The notes under the pieces: model-generated
The model's database searches: none
What the model saw: the letters and a program-made list of their open reading frames with translations, nothing else
Told to the model about the DNA's origin: nothing
Shown: in pieces, positions 8,184 through 16,828 of the stretch
Layout: every line of letters begins with the position of its first letter
Position numbering within the stretch: the stretch's first letter is position 1
Program-made: the position numbers and the translations under genes
Assembly: GCF_946151055.1 (NCBI RefSeq)
Contig: NZ_CAMGYZ010000001.1
Location: 558,001 to 622,000, forward strand
DNA length: 64,000 nucleotides
DNA from: Bacillus sp. Marseille-Q3570
GTDB taxonomy: Bacteria > Bacillota > Bacilli > Bacillales > Fictibacillaceae
Reading direction: 5' to 3'

Positions 8184-8349
8184 CATATCATAATCGAGAG
8201 AATCTGGCAATATTGCAAACCGGGTAAAACCGCGAGTTGGCAGGTTTCGTCTATCCATGTGCAGTCCCTTCATGGTAAAATCTTATTCAGCATAGGAGGA
8301 TTTGGATAAAATCCCCTGTAAACAAAGTGAATTTTAGGAGTGTGAAAGA

Positions 8350-8559
8350 ATGAAGCTTCATCTTGATTTTATTGAGGATAAAATAGAGTTTTTCGAAGCA
8401 GGTGATCTTTCAAAACTAGAAGCGGCAGTTCAAGAAAAAGTGGAACAAAACCAGGCCTTATTACTTCGGGTCCATCATGTTTCTCACCAGGTGAACATCG
8501 ACCCCTCCAATGGAAAACATATCTATTCAGCAGTCGTACATTTCAAATACAAAGGATGA
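8350..8559 (+). CDS. yrzA: DUF2536 family protein (YrzA)
   Basis: A 69-residue soluble protein starting MKLHLDFIEDKIEFFEA, with alternating strands and one amphipathic helix. It is recognised as the DUF2536 family; B. subtilis yrzA is likewise next to yrrT, so synteny agrees. Function is unknown. ATG is preceded by TTAGGAGTGTG at good distance and the gene ends in a clear terminator, so it is a single-gene unit divergent from the sulfur operon. Confidence 0.85.
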   Translation: MKLHLDFIEDKIEFFEAGDLSKLEAAVQEKVEQNQALLLRVHHVSHQVNIDPSNGKHIYSAVVHFKYKG

Positions 8560-8566
8560 ATGAGAC

Positions 8567-8600
8567 AAAGGAGTCGTTTTAGCAGAACGGCTCCTTTTTT
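8567..8600 (+). terminator. Terminator of yrzA
   Basis: Stem GGAGTCGTT / AACGGCTCC (one G-T pair), 7 nt loop, followed by six T, 10 bp after the yrzA stop. Confidence 0.92.
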
Positions 8601-8714
8601 CTACGTCTCAAGCCTTAATTTTAAATCATGCTTGAGTGCGTTGTTCCAATTCTGAAAGTATCCTAATCTGAATACAACGAAGTAAATAAAGTAAAGCGAA
8701 AGTGGGTAACCATT

Positions 8715-9560
8715 ATGAAAATGTTTTTTGCAATATTAATCATTCTGATCGGGGGATATCTCCTCTTTTCTGAAGCGAAACCAACCTGGTCTTTATTTGG
8801 AAATAGCAAGGATCTTTCTGAAGGGGTAAAAGATGCAGATCGGATCAACATTGATGTATCCGGTATGAATACGGAGATCATTCCTGAAAAACGAAACGAT
8901 CTGAGAATAGAGTTGAATGGTAAAGGCGATGTAGATCTCAATCGCCGCGGTGATGACATCCATGTAAAAGCGAGAAAAGGGTGGTTCAGCTGGTTTGGAT
9001 TCGATCGAACCAAGCTGACCATACACATCCCTGAGGATTACGATCAAGAACTTGAACTGCAAAATGGATCAGGTAATTTAACTTTTTATGGTCCATCAGA
9101 CCAAATGAAATTGACATCCTTAAAGGTCGATATTAATTCTGGAAACCTCAAGCTGAAAAATATTCATGCAAGGAAGTTCACCCATGATGCATCATCAGGG
9201 AATGTAGATGTAAATAATCTGAAAACAGACGAAGGAACATTCAATATCAGTTCCGGGAATGTAAAAATCATGAATTATACGGGGGCATTGGCTGCCGATT
9301 TATCTTCAGGTAAATTAGACGTTCAGATGGATGAACTGACTGGAGACATTGATGTTGAGATAAGTTCCGGATCAGCCGAATTAGACCTACCAACAGATGC
9401 TGGATTCAAGTTAAAAGGAAAAGTGGGCAGCGGACATATCGATTGTGATTTCCCATTGGAAAATGAAACTTCTGATCGGAAAAGGATAGAAGGGACTCAT
9501 GGATCTGGAGATCACCATATAGCCCTCTCCGTATCCAGTGGGCATCTTAAAATTCATTAA
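8715..9560 (+). CDS. DUF4097 (LiaG/YvlB-like) membrane-anchored beta-helix protein
   Basis: A 281-residue protein with one N-terminal membrane anchor (residues 3-19) and a long extracytoplasmic part made of repeated short beta units, each ending in an SSGN- or SGS-like turn (for example NSGNLKLKN, SSGNVDVNN, SSGNVKIMN, SSGKLDVQM, SSGSAELDL, GSGHIDCDF, SSGHLKIH). This repetition is the hallmark of DUF4097, the putative adhesin/LiaG-type parallel beta-helix. In B. subtilis LiaG belongs to an envelope-stress operon, but no liaF, liaS or liaR is nearby here. The ribosome site is weak (GTGGGT). It probably forms a unit with the following membrane gene. Confidence 0.85.
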   Translation: MKMFFAILIILIGGYLLFSEAKPTWSLFGNSKDLSEGVKDADRINIDVSGMNTEIIPEKRNDLRIELNGKGDVDLNRRGDDIHVKARKGWFSWFGFDRTKLTIHIPEDYDQELELQNGSGNLTFYGPSDQMKLTSLKVDINSGNLKLKNIHARKFTHDASSGNVDVNNLKTDEGTFNISSGNVKIMNYTGALAADLSSGKLDVQMDELTGDIDVEISSGSAELDLPTDAGFKLKGKVGSGHIDCDFPLENETSDRKRIEGTHGSGDHHIALSVSSGHLKIH

Positions 9561-9599
9561 AGGTGTGTTCTAATAGTTTGTTGGGTTAGGAGGGTTTTA

Positions 9600-10202
9600 A
9601 TGAACGAAAGTAAAGCAGACATCCTTAATTCGATTCATCCGCAGCCACAACATCGACATTATTTAGTTTTTACGGGATATGCAGTATTCATTTGGTCGAT
9701 AGCTTATATGCTGCCTCACCTTTATTGGGCTTTAGGGGGCACAATCGGTTTGTCCTTACTGAAGGAATCTGTAGCAGAAGCAGCTTTTTGGGAAAGGATA
9801 AACTGGATAGCATCAGGATTCCTGACAGCTGCCGGATGCGTAGGAATTGCGTTCATCTATATTAGGAAACAAAAAGTCGTTAGCTGGTTACTGCTCGGAA
9901 TAGCCTTATTTGGATGTTCGATAGCGACTTCCCATGGCATTTATGGGATCTTCTATCGGATATTTCAAATGACAGGTGTAGTCGAGTTGGAATCTGTACC
10001 ATTCAATATAAATGAGCATTCTTTTGTATTATGGGATCTTTTGTTATTCGAGCCATGGTTTATGATTGAGGGAATATTATTTGGCTTCCTTGGGTGGTTT
10101 TACATGAACAAGCCACGAAACAGACGGATCTGGATAATTCTCTGTACAGTCGGCATCATCATCGGTTTAGTTTCAGGAGTGTCAGGTGTTCGGTTTGCAT
10201 AA
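9600..10202 (+). CDS. DUF3995-like integral membrane protein
   Basis: A 200-residue protein with five hydrophobic segments (about residues 22-44, 67-87, 94-112, 145-167 and 175-196). The first segment contains the FIWSIAYMLPHLYWALGGT signature of DUF3995 proteins (His, Trp and GG in one helix). Function unknown. A strong TAGGAGGGT site precedes the ATG, 39 bp after the DUF4097 gene, and a bidirectional terminator follows, so the two genes probably form one transcript. Family naming is from motif memory. Confidence 0.75.
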   Translation: MNESKADILNSIHPQPQHRHYLVFTGYAVFIWSIAYMLPHLYWALGGTIGLSLLKESVAEAAFWERINWIASGFLTAAGCVGIAFIYIRKQKVVSWLLLGIALFGCSIATSHGIYGIFYRIFQMTGVVELESVPFNINEHSFVLWDLLLFEPWFMIEGILFGFLGWFYMNKPRNRRIWIILCTVGIIIGLVSGVSGVRFA

Positions 10203-10245
10203 CGAAAATGGAGCAATATCTTTTATACCCCGAAATGAATGATGG

Positions 10246-10290
10246 AAAAAATGACCCGAAAGGATTCAATCATCCTTCGGGTCATTTTCA
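10246..10290. terminator. Bidirectional terminator between DUF3995 gene and yrrS
   Basis: Arms TGACCCGAAAGGA and TCCTTCGGGTCA (one A bulge), with A-rich and T-rich flanks on the two sides. It serves the convergent genes at 9600-10202 and 10303-11004. Confidence 0.92.
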
Positions 10291-10302
10291 TTCTCTCATT
10301 TC

Positions 10303-11004
10303 TTATTGATTAGCTGCACCTGGAACACGTTCGACAGATGTTGGCTTCCAACCTTCACCATCTACCCATTCAAGCATGACGACATAAGGGTTATCTTTAT
10401 TTTCGGCTTTACTAACAATACCTTTAGCTGTAGTTGCAGATCCGCCGTTTCCGATCCACCAGTACTCGATCTCATCAGGTGATAGTCCTGTTGCATATTG
10501 TAGTGCTTTTTCTTTTTCCTTCCAATCTGTGGTACCTTTATCGAAGCTTGATTGATGTGAGCCTTCCTGTACCGTACCGACTGGTTCCCATTCTCCATCA
10601 GGTCCAGCAGTTTCATCAGAATGGGTTTTATATCCTTCACTGTCTTCACTGCTTCCCTCAGATGCCTCTTCTTCCTCTTTCTTTACAGATGTATCATCTT
10701 CTTCCTTAGACTCGCTGTCCGTGTTGTTTTCATTTTCCTTATTTTCTTCTTCGGCAGCTTGCTCATTTGAAGAATCACTATTGCTCGATTCATCTGTGTT
10801 CTCATCGGTATCAGGTACAGATGCTGTATTATCTTGATTCTGTTGTTTTTCAGTTGCGGATTCATCGTCACCTAAAAGCATACTTGCTCCTACGGCAAGG
10901 ATCCCAATGAAGACAACACCGATCAATATATTCAATATAAGTGTTTGCTTTTTACTTTTTTGTGTGCGTTGATATCTCGAGTTTGTTGAAAAATCATCTC
11001 TCAT
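10303..11004 (-). CDS. yrrS: YrrS family (DUF1510) membrane-anchored protein
   Basis: A 233-residue protein with a basic cytosolic start, one membrane span at about residues 24-44, a long acidic, low-complexity linker rich in Glu, Asp, Ser and Asn (about 48-125), and a folded C-terminal domain of about 105 residues containing DGEWEPVGT and WWIGNGG. This is the YrrS/DUF1510 layout. In B. subtilis yrrS is next to pbpI, as here, suggesting an envelope role, although the KTSC gene separates them. A GGAGGGGAGA site precedes the ATG. Confidence 0.9.
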   Translation of the reverse strand: MRDDFSTNSRYQRTQKSKKQTLILNILIGVVFIGILAVGASMLLGDDESATEKQQNQDNTASVPDTDENTDESSNSDSSNEQAAEEENKENENNTDSESKEEDDTSVKKEEEEASEGSSEDSEGYKTHSDETAGPDGEWEPVGTVQEGSHQSSFDKGTTDWKEKEKALQYATGLSPDEIEYWWIGNGGSATTAKGIVSKAENKDNPYVVMLEWVDGEGWKPTSVERVPGAANQ

Positions 11005-11068
11005 GGTCTCCCCTCCAATTCTACATATTATTCTACCACTCTACATTGTTTCGATGAAGGATTATTTT

Positions 11069-11097
11069 TTGTACCGTACAAGAAAATATTGTATAAT
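11069..11097 (+). promoter_or_regulatory. Sigma-A promoter of the KTSC gene
   Basis: TTGTAC, 17 bp, TATAAT, close to the vegetative consensus. It predicts a 5' leader of about 90 nt before the ATG at 11197. Confidence 0.85.
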
Positions 11098-11156
11098 CAA
11101 TAGTGTGAATATTTGTAATTTTTAAACTAGTTTTGTCGTTAAAAAGGATTTTCTCT

Positions 11157-11175
11157 ATACTATGGCTAATAGTAT
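11157..11175 (+). promoter_or_regulatory. Palindrome in the KTSC leader
   Basis: A perfect 7 bp inverted repeat, ATACTAT-GGCTA-ATAGTAT, ending 5 bp before the Shine-Dalgarno (AGGAGGGG). In RNA it is a small hairpin next to the ribosome site; in DNA it could be an operator downstream of the promoter. Confidence 0.5.
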
Positions 11176-11196
11176 GGATAAGGAGGGGTGATATGT

Positions 11197-11433
11197 ATGC
11201 AGTTTACAACTTTTCATTCAGAAGAATGGAATCTGAAAACGTTTCATACAATTGGCTATCAAAAAGACACGCAAACGTTACATGTCTGTTTACATGATGG
11301 TTCGACTCTAGAAGTGTTCGATGTTTCTGAACAGAGGCTCTTTGAATTCATCCTGGCGCCTTACAAAGAACAGCACCTTCAGGACCACTTGCTCCCCAAC
11401 CACGAAGTGAAAGTCGTACAACCCAAAGCATAA
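11197..11433 (+). CDS. KTSC domain protein
   Basis: A 78-residue soluble protein. The IGYQKDTQTLHVCLHDGSTLEVFDVSEQ stretch is the KTSC fold pattern (I-G-Y, then L-x-V-x-F-x-D-G-S, then Y/F-x-x-V), here with FEFILAPYKEQHLQDHL as its end. The family is found alone or attached to other enzymes and its role is unclear. ATG 11197 is chosen over GTG 11188, which lies inside the AGGAGGGGTG site. It is a single-gene unit with its own promoter, convergent with pbpI. Confidence 0.75.
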   Translation: MQFTTFHSEEWNLKTFHTIGYQKDTQTLHVCLHDGSTLEVFDVSEQRLFEFILAPYKEQHLQDHLLPNHEVKVVQPKA

Positions 11434-11444
11434 CATACACTCGC

Positions 11445-13211
11445 TCAGTCTGGTTGTTGTTGTGTTTCATACAACTGTTGAACAATCTGCGCAAATGTTT
11501 TGTTTGTAGCAGTTTCTGTTTCTGCTGCATCCAGGTCAACAACGACCAGCGCGTATTTTGGATCATAAGCAGGAAAGTAGCCCGCAAACCATTTATTGTA
11601 CACTTTCTGACCCTTTTCTCCTTTTTCAGCGGTACCTGATTTTCCTGCCACAGCCCAGGGCAATTGACTGAAAGAACTATGTCCAGTCCCATTTGGATCA
11701 GAGACAACTCCCTTCAATAATTTCTGGAGCTCTTTGATCGAATAGCGAGATAAAGTATCACCAGGTATTTCTTTTTCCTTGAAATCTGCAAGTGTCGTTC
11801 CGTTCTTATATAAAACAGAATGGGCTGCGCGCACTTGTTTTTTTGTGCCGCCTCTTGCAATCGTGGCCATCATATTAGCCACCGAAAGTGGGGATACACG
11901 TACATTCAACTGACCAATTGCCGTTTGGGCAATTGCACGAGAAACATTTTTATCCTGTTCATCATTCCATATCGTGTTCGGGTGTTCCCCTGGATAGTGC
12001 TCGAAATCCTCAAAATGAAACACATCTCCTGTCCATCCTGAAAATGCAGTAAGTCCTAATTTTGCAGCATATTCATCAGTGATCTCTTTATCATTTTCCA
12101 TCATTTCGTTAAGTAAAGTCGCAAAGGTATTGTTACAACTCTGATAAAAGCTTTCTTTAAAAGTTAAATTGCCTAAATCACGTTGCTCCTGCCCCTCATT
12201 ATACGTGTTTCTACTGCAATCAAACACGCGATCAGGGTCAGTCGAGAGATGATCTTCTTCGATAGCAGCTGCCGCTGTGACAATTTTAAAAACAGAACCG
12301 GGGAAATGTGTCTCTAACATTTTATTGGCTGTACCTTCAGCTAAAGGATTGGAATGTGGAGGCAATGGACGGCTGGCCATCGCAAGTACATCACTTGAAT
12401 TCACATCCAATAGGACCGCACCACCCATTGTGATCTTGAATTGATCTATTGCGTCCTCTACGATGCGTTGAGCTTTTGGATCCAATGTTGTCCGTAGTGT
12501 CACAGGATAGAACGGGTTAGATGGTGCTGTATATTTGACATCAAATCCGAAAAGCGGCTTTCCGGACTGTTCAACATGATAAATAAGTTTCGATTCTCCT
12601 TCTGAAATCAAAAAAGGATCGAAAGCTGCCTGTATCCCATTGATCCCTGTTTTGGTTGATATGCTTATCAGACCTTTGTCAATACGTTCAGGGTATTTTT
12701 CGCGTAACACCCCAGGGTTTTCACCTACGGAACCTATGAAATGTGTTGCAAAGGTGTTTTCTTCATTTATTGAGAGCATTTGGCCGAATGCACCCTGAAT
12801 CATCAGATCATTTACATGTTCAACTGTGTCACGTGTGATGTATTCATTTTTGATTACAAGAGGATCTTTCCTGCCCTCTAATTTACTCTTCAATTCAAAC
12901 GTCGAATGGCTCACCATAGGAGATAATTTTTCAAGTGCTTCTTCATCTTCTTTTAAAAACGGAAAAAGGATGACAGAAGGTTCATGCACTTCCGCTAAGA
13001 GTTCACCATAGCGATCCTGCATCTTCCCTCTCCCATCATCTAAAGCGATCGAGTGTATTCGTTGTTTGACACTTTCTTCAACTAAATTTACCTGGTGTTT
13101 TGAAAACGATCTTGTATCGACCAATTGGATATGCGCTAGTCTGCCGATCAACACGCTCAATACGATACTGAATATGATTAACATATAATAAAGCCGTTTC
13201 GGATTATTCAT
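11445..13211 (-). CDS. pbpI: Class B penicillin-binding protein (PBP4b-like)
   Basis: A 588-residue membrane-anchored peptidoglycan transpeptidase. There is an N-terminal anchor (residues 8-26), a dimerisation/pedestal region up to about 230, then the transpeptidase with catalytic SVFK (S306, K309), SCN (358-360) and KSG (524-526). The first motif sits in HFPGSVFKI and the third in AVAGKSGTAEKG, both standard. Length and position next to greA and yrrS match B. subtilis pbpI (yrrR). It acts outside the membrane, cross-linking wall peptides. The third motif is KSGT rather than KTGT, common in class B enzymes. Confidence 0.93.
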   Translation of the reverse strand: MNNPKRLYYMLIIFSIVLSVLIGRLAHIQLVDTRSFSKHQVNLVEESVKQRIHSIALDDGRGKMQDRYGELLAEVHEPSVILFPFLKEDEEALEKLSPMVSHSTFELKSKLEGRKDPLVIKNEYITRDTVEHVNDLMIQGAFGQMLSINEENTFATHFIGSVGENPGVLREKYPERIDKGLISISTKTGINGIQAAFDPFLISEGESKLIYHVEQSGKPLFGFDVKYTAPSNPFYPVTLRTTLDPKAQRIVEDAIDQFKITMGGAVLLDVNSSDVLAMASRPLPPHSNPLAEGTANKMLETHFPGSVFKIVTAAAAIEEDHLSTDPDRVFDCSRNTYNEGQEQRDLGNLTFKESFYQSCNNTFATLLNEMMENDKEITDEYAAKLGLTAFSGWTGDVFHFEDFEHYPGEHPNTIWNDEQDKNVSRAIAQTAIGQLNVRVSPLSVANMMATIARGGTKKQVRAAHSVLYKNGTTLADFKEKEIPGDTLSRYSIKELQKLLKGVVSDPNGTGHSSFSQLPWAVAGKSGTAEKGEKGQKVYNKWFAGYFPAYDPKYALVVVDLDAAETETATNKTFAQIVQQLYETQQQPD

Positions 13212-13502
13212 GTGAGCCCCACCTCATCAACATTCTCGCCCGAAACAGCTTATTTAAAACAATACTTTCGTGTTTATTTATTGTTGATTATTACAAAATC
13301 CTTATCCATTCAGATGGGATTCTCACCATTTATTCAATTGGATACGAGAACGCAATGGCCTGCAAAACTTGAACCTTTTCAAACGATGTTAAAACTGAAA
13401 TAATTATCGCATCATAGTTGGTATTTATTCATAAAAATTCAGAGGAAGACCGTAATTAAGAGAAACCATTGGTCACCTTATATGTAATTCTGGGCTACCT
13501 AG

Positions 13503-13590
13503 CCTAAATAAAACTTGGCCAAGCCAATCCTTTAGCGCAGGCTGAGCCTTAGTTGCTCTTATACTGAAAAAAGTATCTATACTTTCTTCA
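13503..13590. repeat. Three-hairpin dispersed element (R1), full copy
   Basis: Holds the blocks AAATAAAACTTGGCCAAGCC, TTTAGCGCAGGCTGAGCC, TTAGTTGCTC and ATACTGAAAAAAGTAT. Each block can fold (CTTGGC/GCCAAG type, AGCCT/AGGCT type, ATACT/AGTAT type). Related copies are at 17105, 32589, 33606, 37287, 41340 and 54634. The gap 13212-13657 has no gene; apart from this element and the greA terminator I see nothing else in it. Confidence 0.75.
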
Positions 13591-13594
13591 TGCG

Positions 13595-13646
13595 TAAAAA
13601 AGGACTGTCCTCCGAGTGAGACACTCTTCTTCTAGGACAGTCCTTT
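13595..13646 (-). terminator. Terminator of greA
   Basis: Minus strand AAGGACTGTCCT, 22 nt loop, AGGACAGTCCTT, then TTTT: a 12 bp perfect stem shortly after the greA stop. Confidence 0.9.
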
Positions 13647-13657
13647 CATCCATCTAT

Positions 13658-14134
13658 TCAGCCTACTTCTACGATGCGTACGTTCATTTCCCCACCTGGT
13701 GTCTGGACAGCAACTTCATCACCGACGGTACGGCCCATCAGGCTTTTAGCCATAGGTGAGTCATTTGAAATCTTACCTTCGAACGGATCTGCTTCAGCGC
13801 TACCGACAATTGTATAGGATTCCTCATCTCCATCTGGTAATTCGATGAATTTCACTGATTTACCGATGGACACAACATGTGGATTCTGATCCTGCTCTTC
13901 GATGATTTCTGCATTACGGATCATCTTTTCAAGCTGTTGGATACGTGCTTCTACAAATGCCTGTTCATCTTTCGCAGCATCGTACTCAGAGTTCTCAGAT
14001 AGATCTCCGAAACTTCTAGCAACCTTGATACGTTCAACGACTTCTTTACGTTTTTCCGTTTTCAAGTATTCCAATTCGTTTTCGAGTTTCTGTTTACCCT
14101 CTTCAGTCATATAGTGTTTCTTTTCTTCTGCCAT
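13658..14134 (-). CDS. greA: Transcription elongation factor GreA
   Basis: A 158-residue cytosolic factor that enters the RNA polymerase secondary channel and stimulates cleavage of backtracked RNA. The N-terminal coiled coil (about residues 12-75) carries the acidic tip [16 protein letters not shown], with the key Asp and Glu at 44 and 47. The C-terminal FKBP-like domain begins near 85. Length is exactly typical. It lies between pbpI and udk as in B. subtilis; a terminator follows. Confidence 0.98.
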   Translation of the reverse strand: MAEEKKHYMTEEGKQKLENELEYLKTEKRKEVVERIKVARSFGDLSENSEYDAAKDEQAFVEARIQQLEKMIRNAEIIEEQDQNPHVVSIGKSVKFIELPDGDEESYTIVGSAEADPFEGKISNDSPMAKSLMGRTVGDEVAVQTPGGEMNVRIVEVG

Positions 14135-14261
14135 TATCCTTCACTCCTCTAAAACCTTCTCGTTACCGACTAGTATATGCATTGGAACTAAAGACGTATT
14201 AATAAAAAAATGTAAGCGTACCCATTGTACACTACTTGAAATATAAGACATTCATCTCATA

Positions 14262-14291
14262 TTGAAAACAGAGGTGATCGTACCCCCTGTT
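14262..14291 (-). terminator. Hairpin at the end of udk
   Basis: Minus strand AACAGGGGGT, 6 nt loop, ACCTCTGTT (one bulge, one G-T pair), then TTTTC. The stem starts within the udk stop codon. Confidence 0.65.
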
Positions 14292-14931
14292 ATGATTTCA
14301 ATATTTCTTTAGTTTCTAAGATTGTATTGATTTTCGTCACCATCAGGTCGATTGCCACTCGGTTTTGGCCACCTTCAGGGATAATGATATCAGCATATCG
14401 TTTCGTCGGCTCAATAAATTGATTATGCATCGGACGCACGACTGTAGTGTATTGATCGATCACGGAGTCGATTGAACGGCCACGTTCGTTGATATCACGA
14501 AGGAGACGTCTTATGATCCTGACGTCTGCATCAGTATCAACGAATAATTTGATATCCATCAGATCACGCAATCGTTCGTCCTCTAAAATAAGAATACCTT
14601 CTAATATGATAACATCTTTTGGTTCAATTGGAATTATTTTATCACTTCTTGTGTGTGCTGTATAGTCATAAACCGGTTTTTCAATGCCCTCTTTGTTTCT
14701 GAGCTTTTCGATATGTTCAATCAACAAATCATTATCGAATGCGAGAGGATGATCATAGTTCGTTTCTAATCTCTCATCCATCGATTTTTCGGATTGGTCC
14801 TTATAGTATGCATCCTGTTCAAGAATTAAAATCGATTGATCGGCAAACTGCCTGAAGATTTCTTTCGCTACTGTCGTTTTTCCGGATCCTGAACCTCCGG
14901 CAACACCAATTACAACTGGTTTCTTACCCAT
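14290..14931 (-). CDS. udk: Uridine kinase
   Basis: A 213-residue P-loop kinase that phosphorylates uridine and cytidine in pyrimidine salvage. The Walker A motif is [12 protein letters not shown] (residues 9-20), followed by EQDAYYKDQ and NYDHPLAFD, the substrate-side motifs of the family, and RDINERGRS in the lid. A GGGGAAGGAAG site precedes the ATG. It lies directly after trmR with a 13 bp gap, where B. subtilis has two U32-peptidase-like genes in between. Confidence 0.97.
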   Translation of the reverse strand: MGKKPVVIGVAGGSGSGKTTVAKEIFRQFADQSILILEQDAYYKDQSEKSMDERLETNYDHPLAFDNDLLIEHIEKLRNKEGIEKPVYDYTAHTRSDKIIPIEPKDVIILEGILILEDERLRDLMDIKLFVDTDADVRIIRRLLRDINERGRSIDSVIDQYTTVVRPMHNQFIEPTKRYADIIIPEGGQNRVAIDLMVTKINTILETKEILKS

Positions 14932-14944
14932 GCTTCCTTCCCCT

Positions 14945-15604
14945 TTATTCCTTTACTTTATCTTTCAAAATACTAATAGCCATTCCGTCACCAACAGGAA
15001 GTATCGTTGTATCGAACCTGGTTTGTCTGATCAAAAATTCATTGTAATTCCGAATTTTATCCGTCAGCTTCCGAAATCTCCTTGTTTCGATTTCTTCGTT
15101 CCCTTTTGCTACGAATCCTCTGAACAAGACATTATCACTTACAATAACTCCGCCTGGTAAGAGCATGTTTTCAAATTCCTGAAAGAAACGCTGGTACTGC
15201 CCTTTTGCAGCATCTATGAAAATGAAGTCATAAGGTCCTTCTTCTTCAATCTGTGAAATTTTCTCTAGCGCATCCCCTTCAATTACGTGAATTGAATTTT
15301 GTAGTTCAAGTTTCGAAATATTGGTAATTGCTTGATTATAACGCTCTGAATCGCGCTCGATGGATACAACACGACTTTCTGGAGCGGCTTGTACCATCCG
15401 GATTGCGGAATAACCAATTGCAGTTCCGATTTCCAAAATACGCTTCGGTTTATGGAGACGAATAAGTTGTAACAGAGCTTCCATTCCTATCAGATCCATA
15501 ATCGGGACATTTTCGACCCGCGCATCTTCTTCCATCTGTAAAATTTCTTGCTGCCTATCTGGGATCAATCCTTCAATATAATATTTCAACTCATCTGAAA
15601 TCAT
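14945..15604 (-). CDS. trmR: tRNA 5-hydroxyuridine methyltransferase TrmR
   Basis: A 219-residue SAM-dependent O-methyltransferase of the catechol-OMT-like family. Motif I is [12 protein letters not shown] (residues 56-67) and [11 protein letters not shown] carries the metal-binding Asp. The B. subtilis orthologue YrrM methylates ho5U34 to mo5U34 in several tRNAs. Context mltG-trmR-udk-greA supports orthology. The trhP1 and trhP2 genes that make the ho5U substrate in B. subtilis, and follow trmR there, are absent from this position. AGGAGG precedes the ATG. Confidence 0.9.
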   Translation of the reverse strand: MISDELKYYIEGLIPDRQQEILQMEEDARVENVPIMDLIGMEALLQLIRLHKPKRILEIGTAIGYSAIRMVQAAPESRVVSIERDSERYNQAITNISKLELQNSIHVIEGDALEKISQIEEEGPYDFIFIDAAKGQYQRFFQEFENMLLPGGVIVSDNVLFRGFVAKGNEEIETRRFRKLTDKIRNYNEFLIRQTRFDTTILPVGDGMAISILKDKVKE

Positions 15605-15639
15605 GTGGAAGCCTCCTCTTAACCCGGTCTATTTTAACA

Positions 15640-15679
15640 TAAGAAAAGAGGGAATGCGAGTCTCCCTCATCCCCTCTTG
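15640..15679 (-). terminator. Hairpin between mltG and trmR
   Basis: Minus strand AAGAGGGGATG, 11 nt loop, CATTCCCTCTT, then TTCTT. It would end or attenuate the mltG transcript before trmR, although both genes are in the same orientation. Confidence 0.75.
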
Positions 15680-15688
15680 TTTCCAATA

Positions 15689-16828
15689 TTATTCTTTGTC
15701 TTTATTTGCAAGGTCACGCCACTCTTGGATGTATTTTTCCTTGATCTTATTATGCTCATCCAATGTTTTCGCATATAGGACTTCCCCGTTCGGACGTGCG
15801 AAGAAATAATAATTCTCGTTCGGCTCAGGATTTACAGCAGCATCGATGGCTGATTCCCCGGGAGCGGAAATCGGTCCGATCGGTAAACCGGACTCATGGT
15901 AGGTATTATACGGTGATTCGATTTCCGTGTCCTTATACGTTACTGTAATTTTCGACTGTTGCTGGGCGTAGGTGACCGTCACATCTGATTGGAGAGGCAT
16001 CCCTTTTTGAAGACGATTATAAAATACACCAGAAACTTTGAATCGGTCTTCCTTTTCTTTCGCCTCTTCTTCGATGATGGAAGCTAATGTGAGGATCTCA
16101 TGAGTCGAATAGCTCGATTCTTGTAATCCTGCTTCATATTTCTTCACCACTGTACTCATCTTTTTAACCATGGATTCAATGATGGATTCCAAACTCGGAT
16201 CTTTCACGTAAAATTCATAAGTCGCTGGAAAAAGATAACCTTCGAGCGGCCAGATCACTTTTTCATCCAAGATTTTTTCATCCAGTAGCGGATATTGTGC
16301 CATCAATGATTCAATGAACTTCTTATCTTTCATTTTTCCCTGGACTTCTTCTTCTGTGTAATCCGTTTGTTCTGCAATTTTGGATACTACCTCATTGATG
16401 CGGAGTCCTTCTGGAATACGGACGGTCATTTCCGCTTCTTTATATACTTTACCGTCTTTCAGAGAATGGATGATGTCTTTCATCTCCATAGATCGGGTTA
16501 GTTCATAGTTTCCTGCTTGGAAATCATCTTCATTTTTATATTTGACATAGTACTTGAATACAAGTGCGCTTTTAATGACACCGCTTTCTTCTAATTTTTT
16601 CGCTATTGTACTGGTTGATGTGCCAATTGGTATTTCCACTTCTATCGGTTCTTTATTGGAAGTATCAACAGGCTCGAATGCACCTTTAATATATACGTAG
16701 CCACCGATTCCAAGGCCTACGATCGAAAAAACCAGGAGTGTAAGTACGGTAAAAACGACTCGTCTTACAATCTTTGCTTCCTGATTACGGCGCATGATCG
16801 TTTCTTGATCTAGATTTGGTTGAAGCAC
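15689..16828 (-). CDS. mltG: Endolytic transglycosylase MltG
   Basis: A 379-residue membrane-anchored lytic transglycosylase that cuts nascent glycan strands. It has a basic cytosolic tail, one membrane span (about 23-47), a LysM-like region (about 60-135) and the YceG catalytic domain with the Glu in ASIIEEEA (E253). WPLEGYLFPATYEF (193-206) and the C-terminal ISAPGESAIDAAVNP block are further landmarks. GTG start follows a GAGGGGGG site at 8 nt. It corresponds to B. subtilis YrrL and precedes trmR as there. Confidence 0.95.
   Translation of the reverse strand: MLQPNLDQETIMRRNQEAKIVRRVVFTVLTLLVFSIVGLGIGGYVYIKGAFEPVDTSNKEPIEVEIPIGTSTSTIAKKLEESGVIKSALVFKYYVKYKNEDDFQAGNYELTRSMEMKDIIHSLKDGKVYKEAEMTVRIPEGLRINEVVSKIAEQTDYTEEEVQGKMKDKKFIESLMAQYPLLDEKILDEKVIWPLEGYLFPATYEFYVKDPSLESIIESMVKKMSTVVKKYEAGLQESSYSTHEILTLASIIEEEAKEKEDRFKVSGVFYNRLQKGMPLQSDVTVTYAQQQSKITVTYKDTEIESPYNTYHESGLPIGPISAPGESAIDAAVNPEPNENYYFFARPNGEVLYAKTLDEHNKIKEKYIQEWRDLANKDKE

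Noticed and set aside
8200-8349. Possible riboswitch (S-box type) before yrrT or yrzA
   Set aside because: I looked for conserved S-box words and found none; the CymR-like operator explains control of the sulfur operon.
13212-13403. 63-codon plus-strand frame upstream of pbpI
   Set aside because: It overlaps the probable pbpI promoter region and has no ribosome site or recognisable content.
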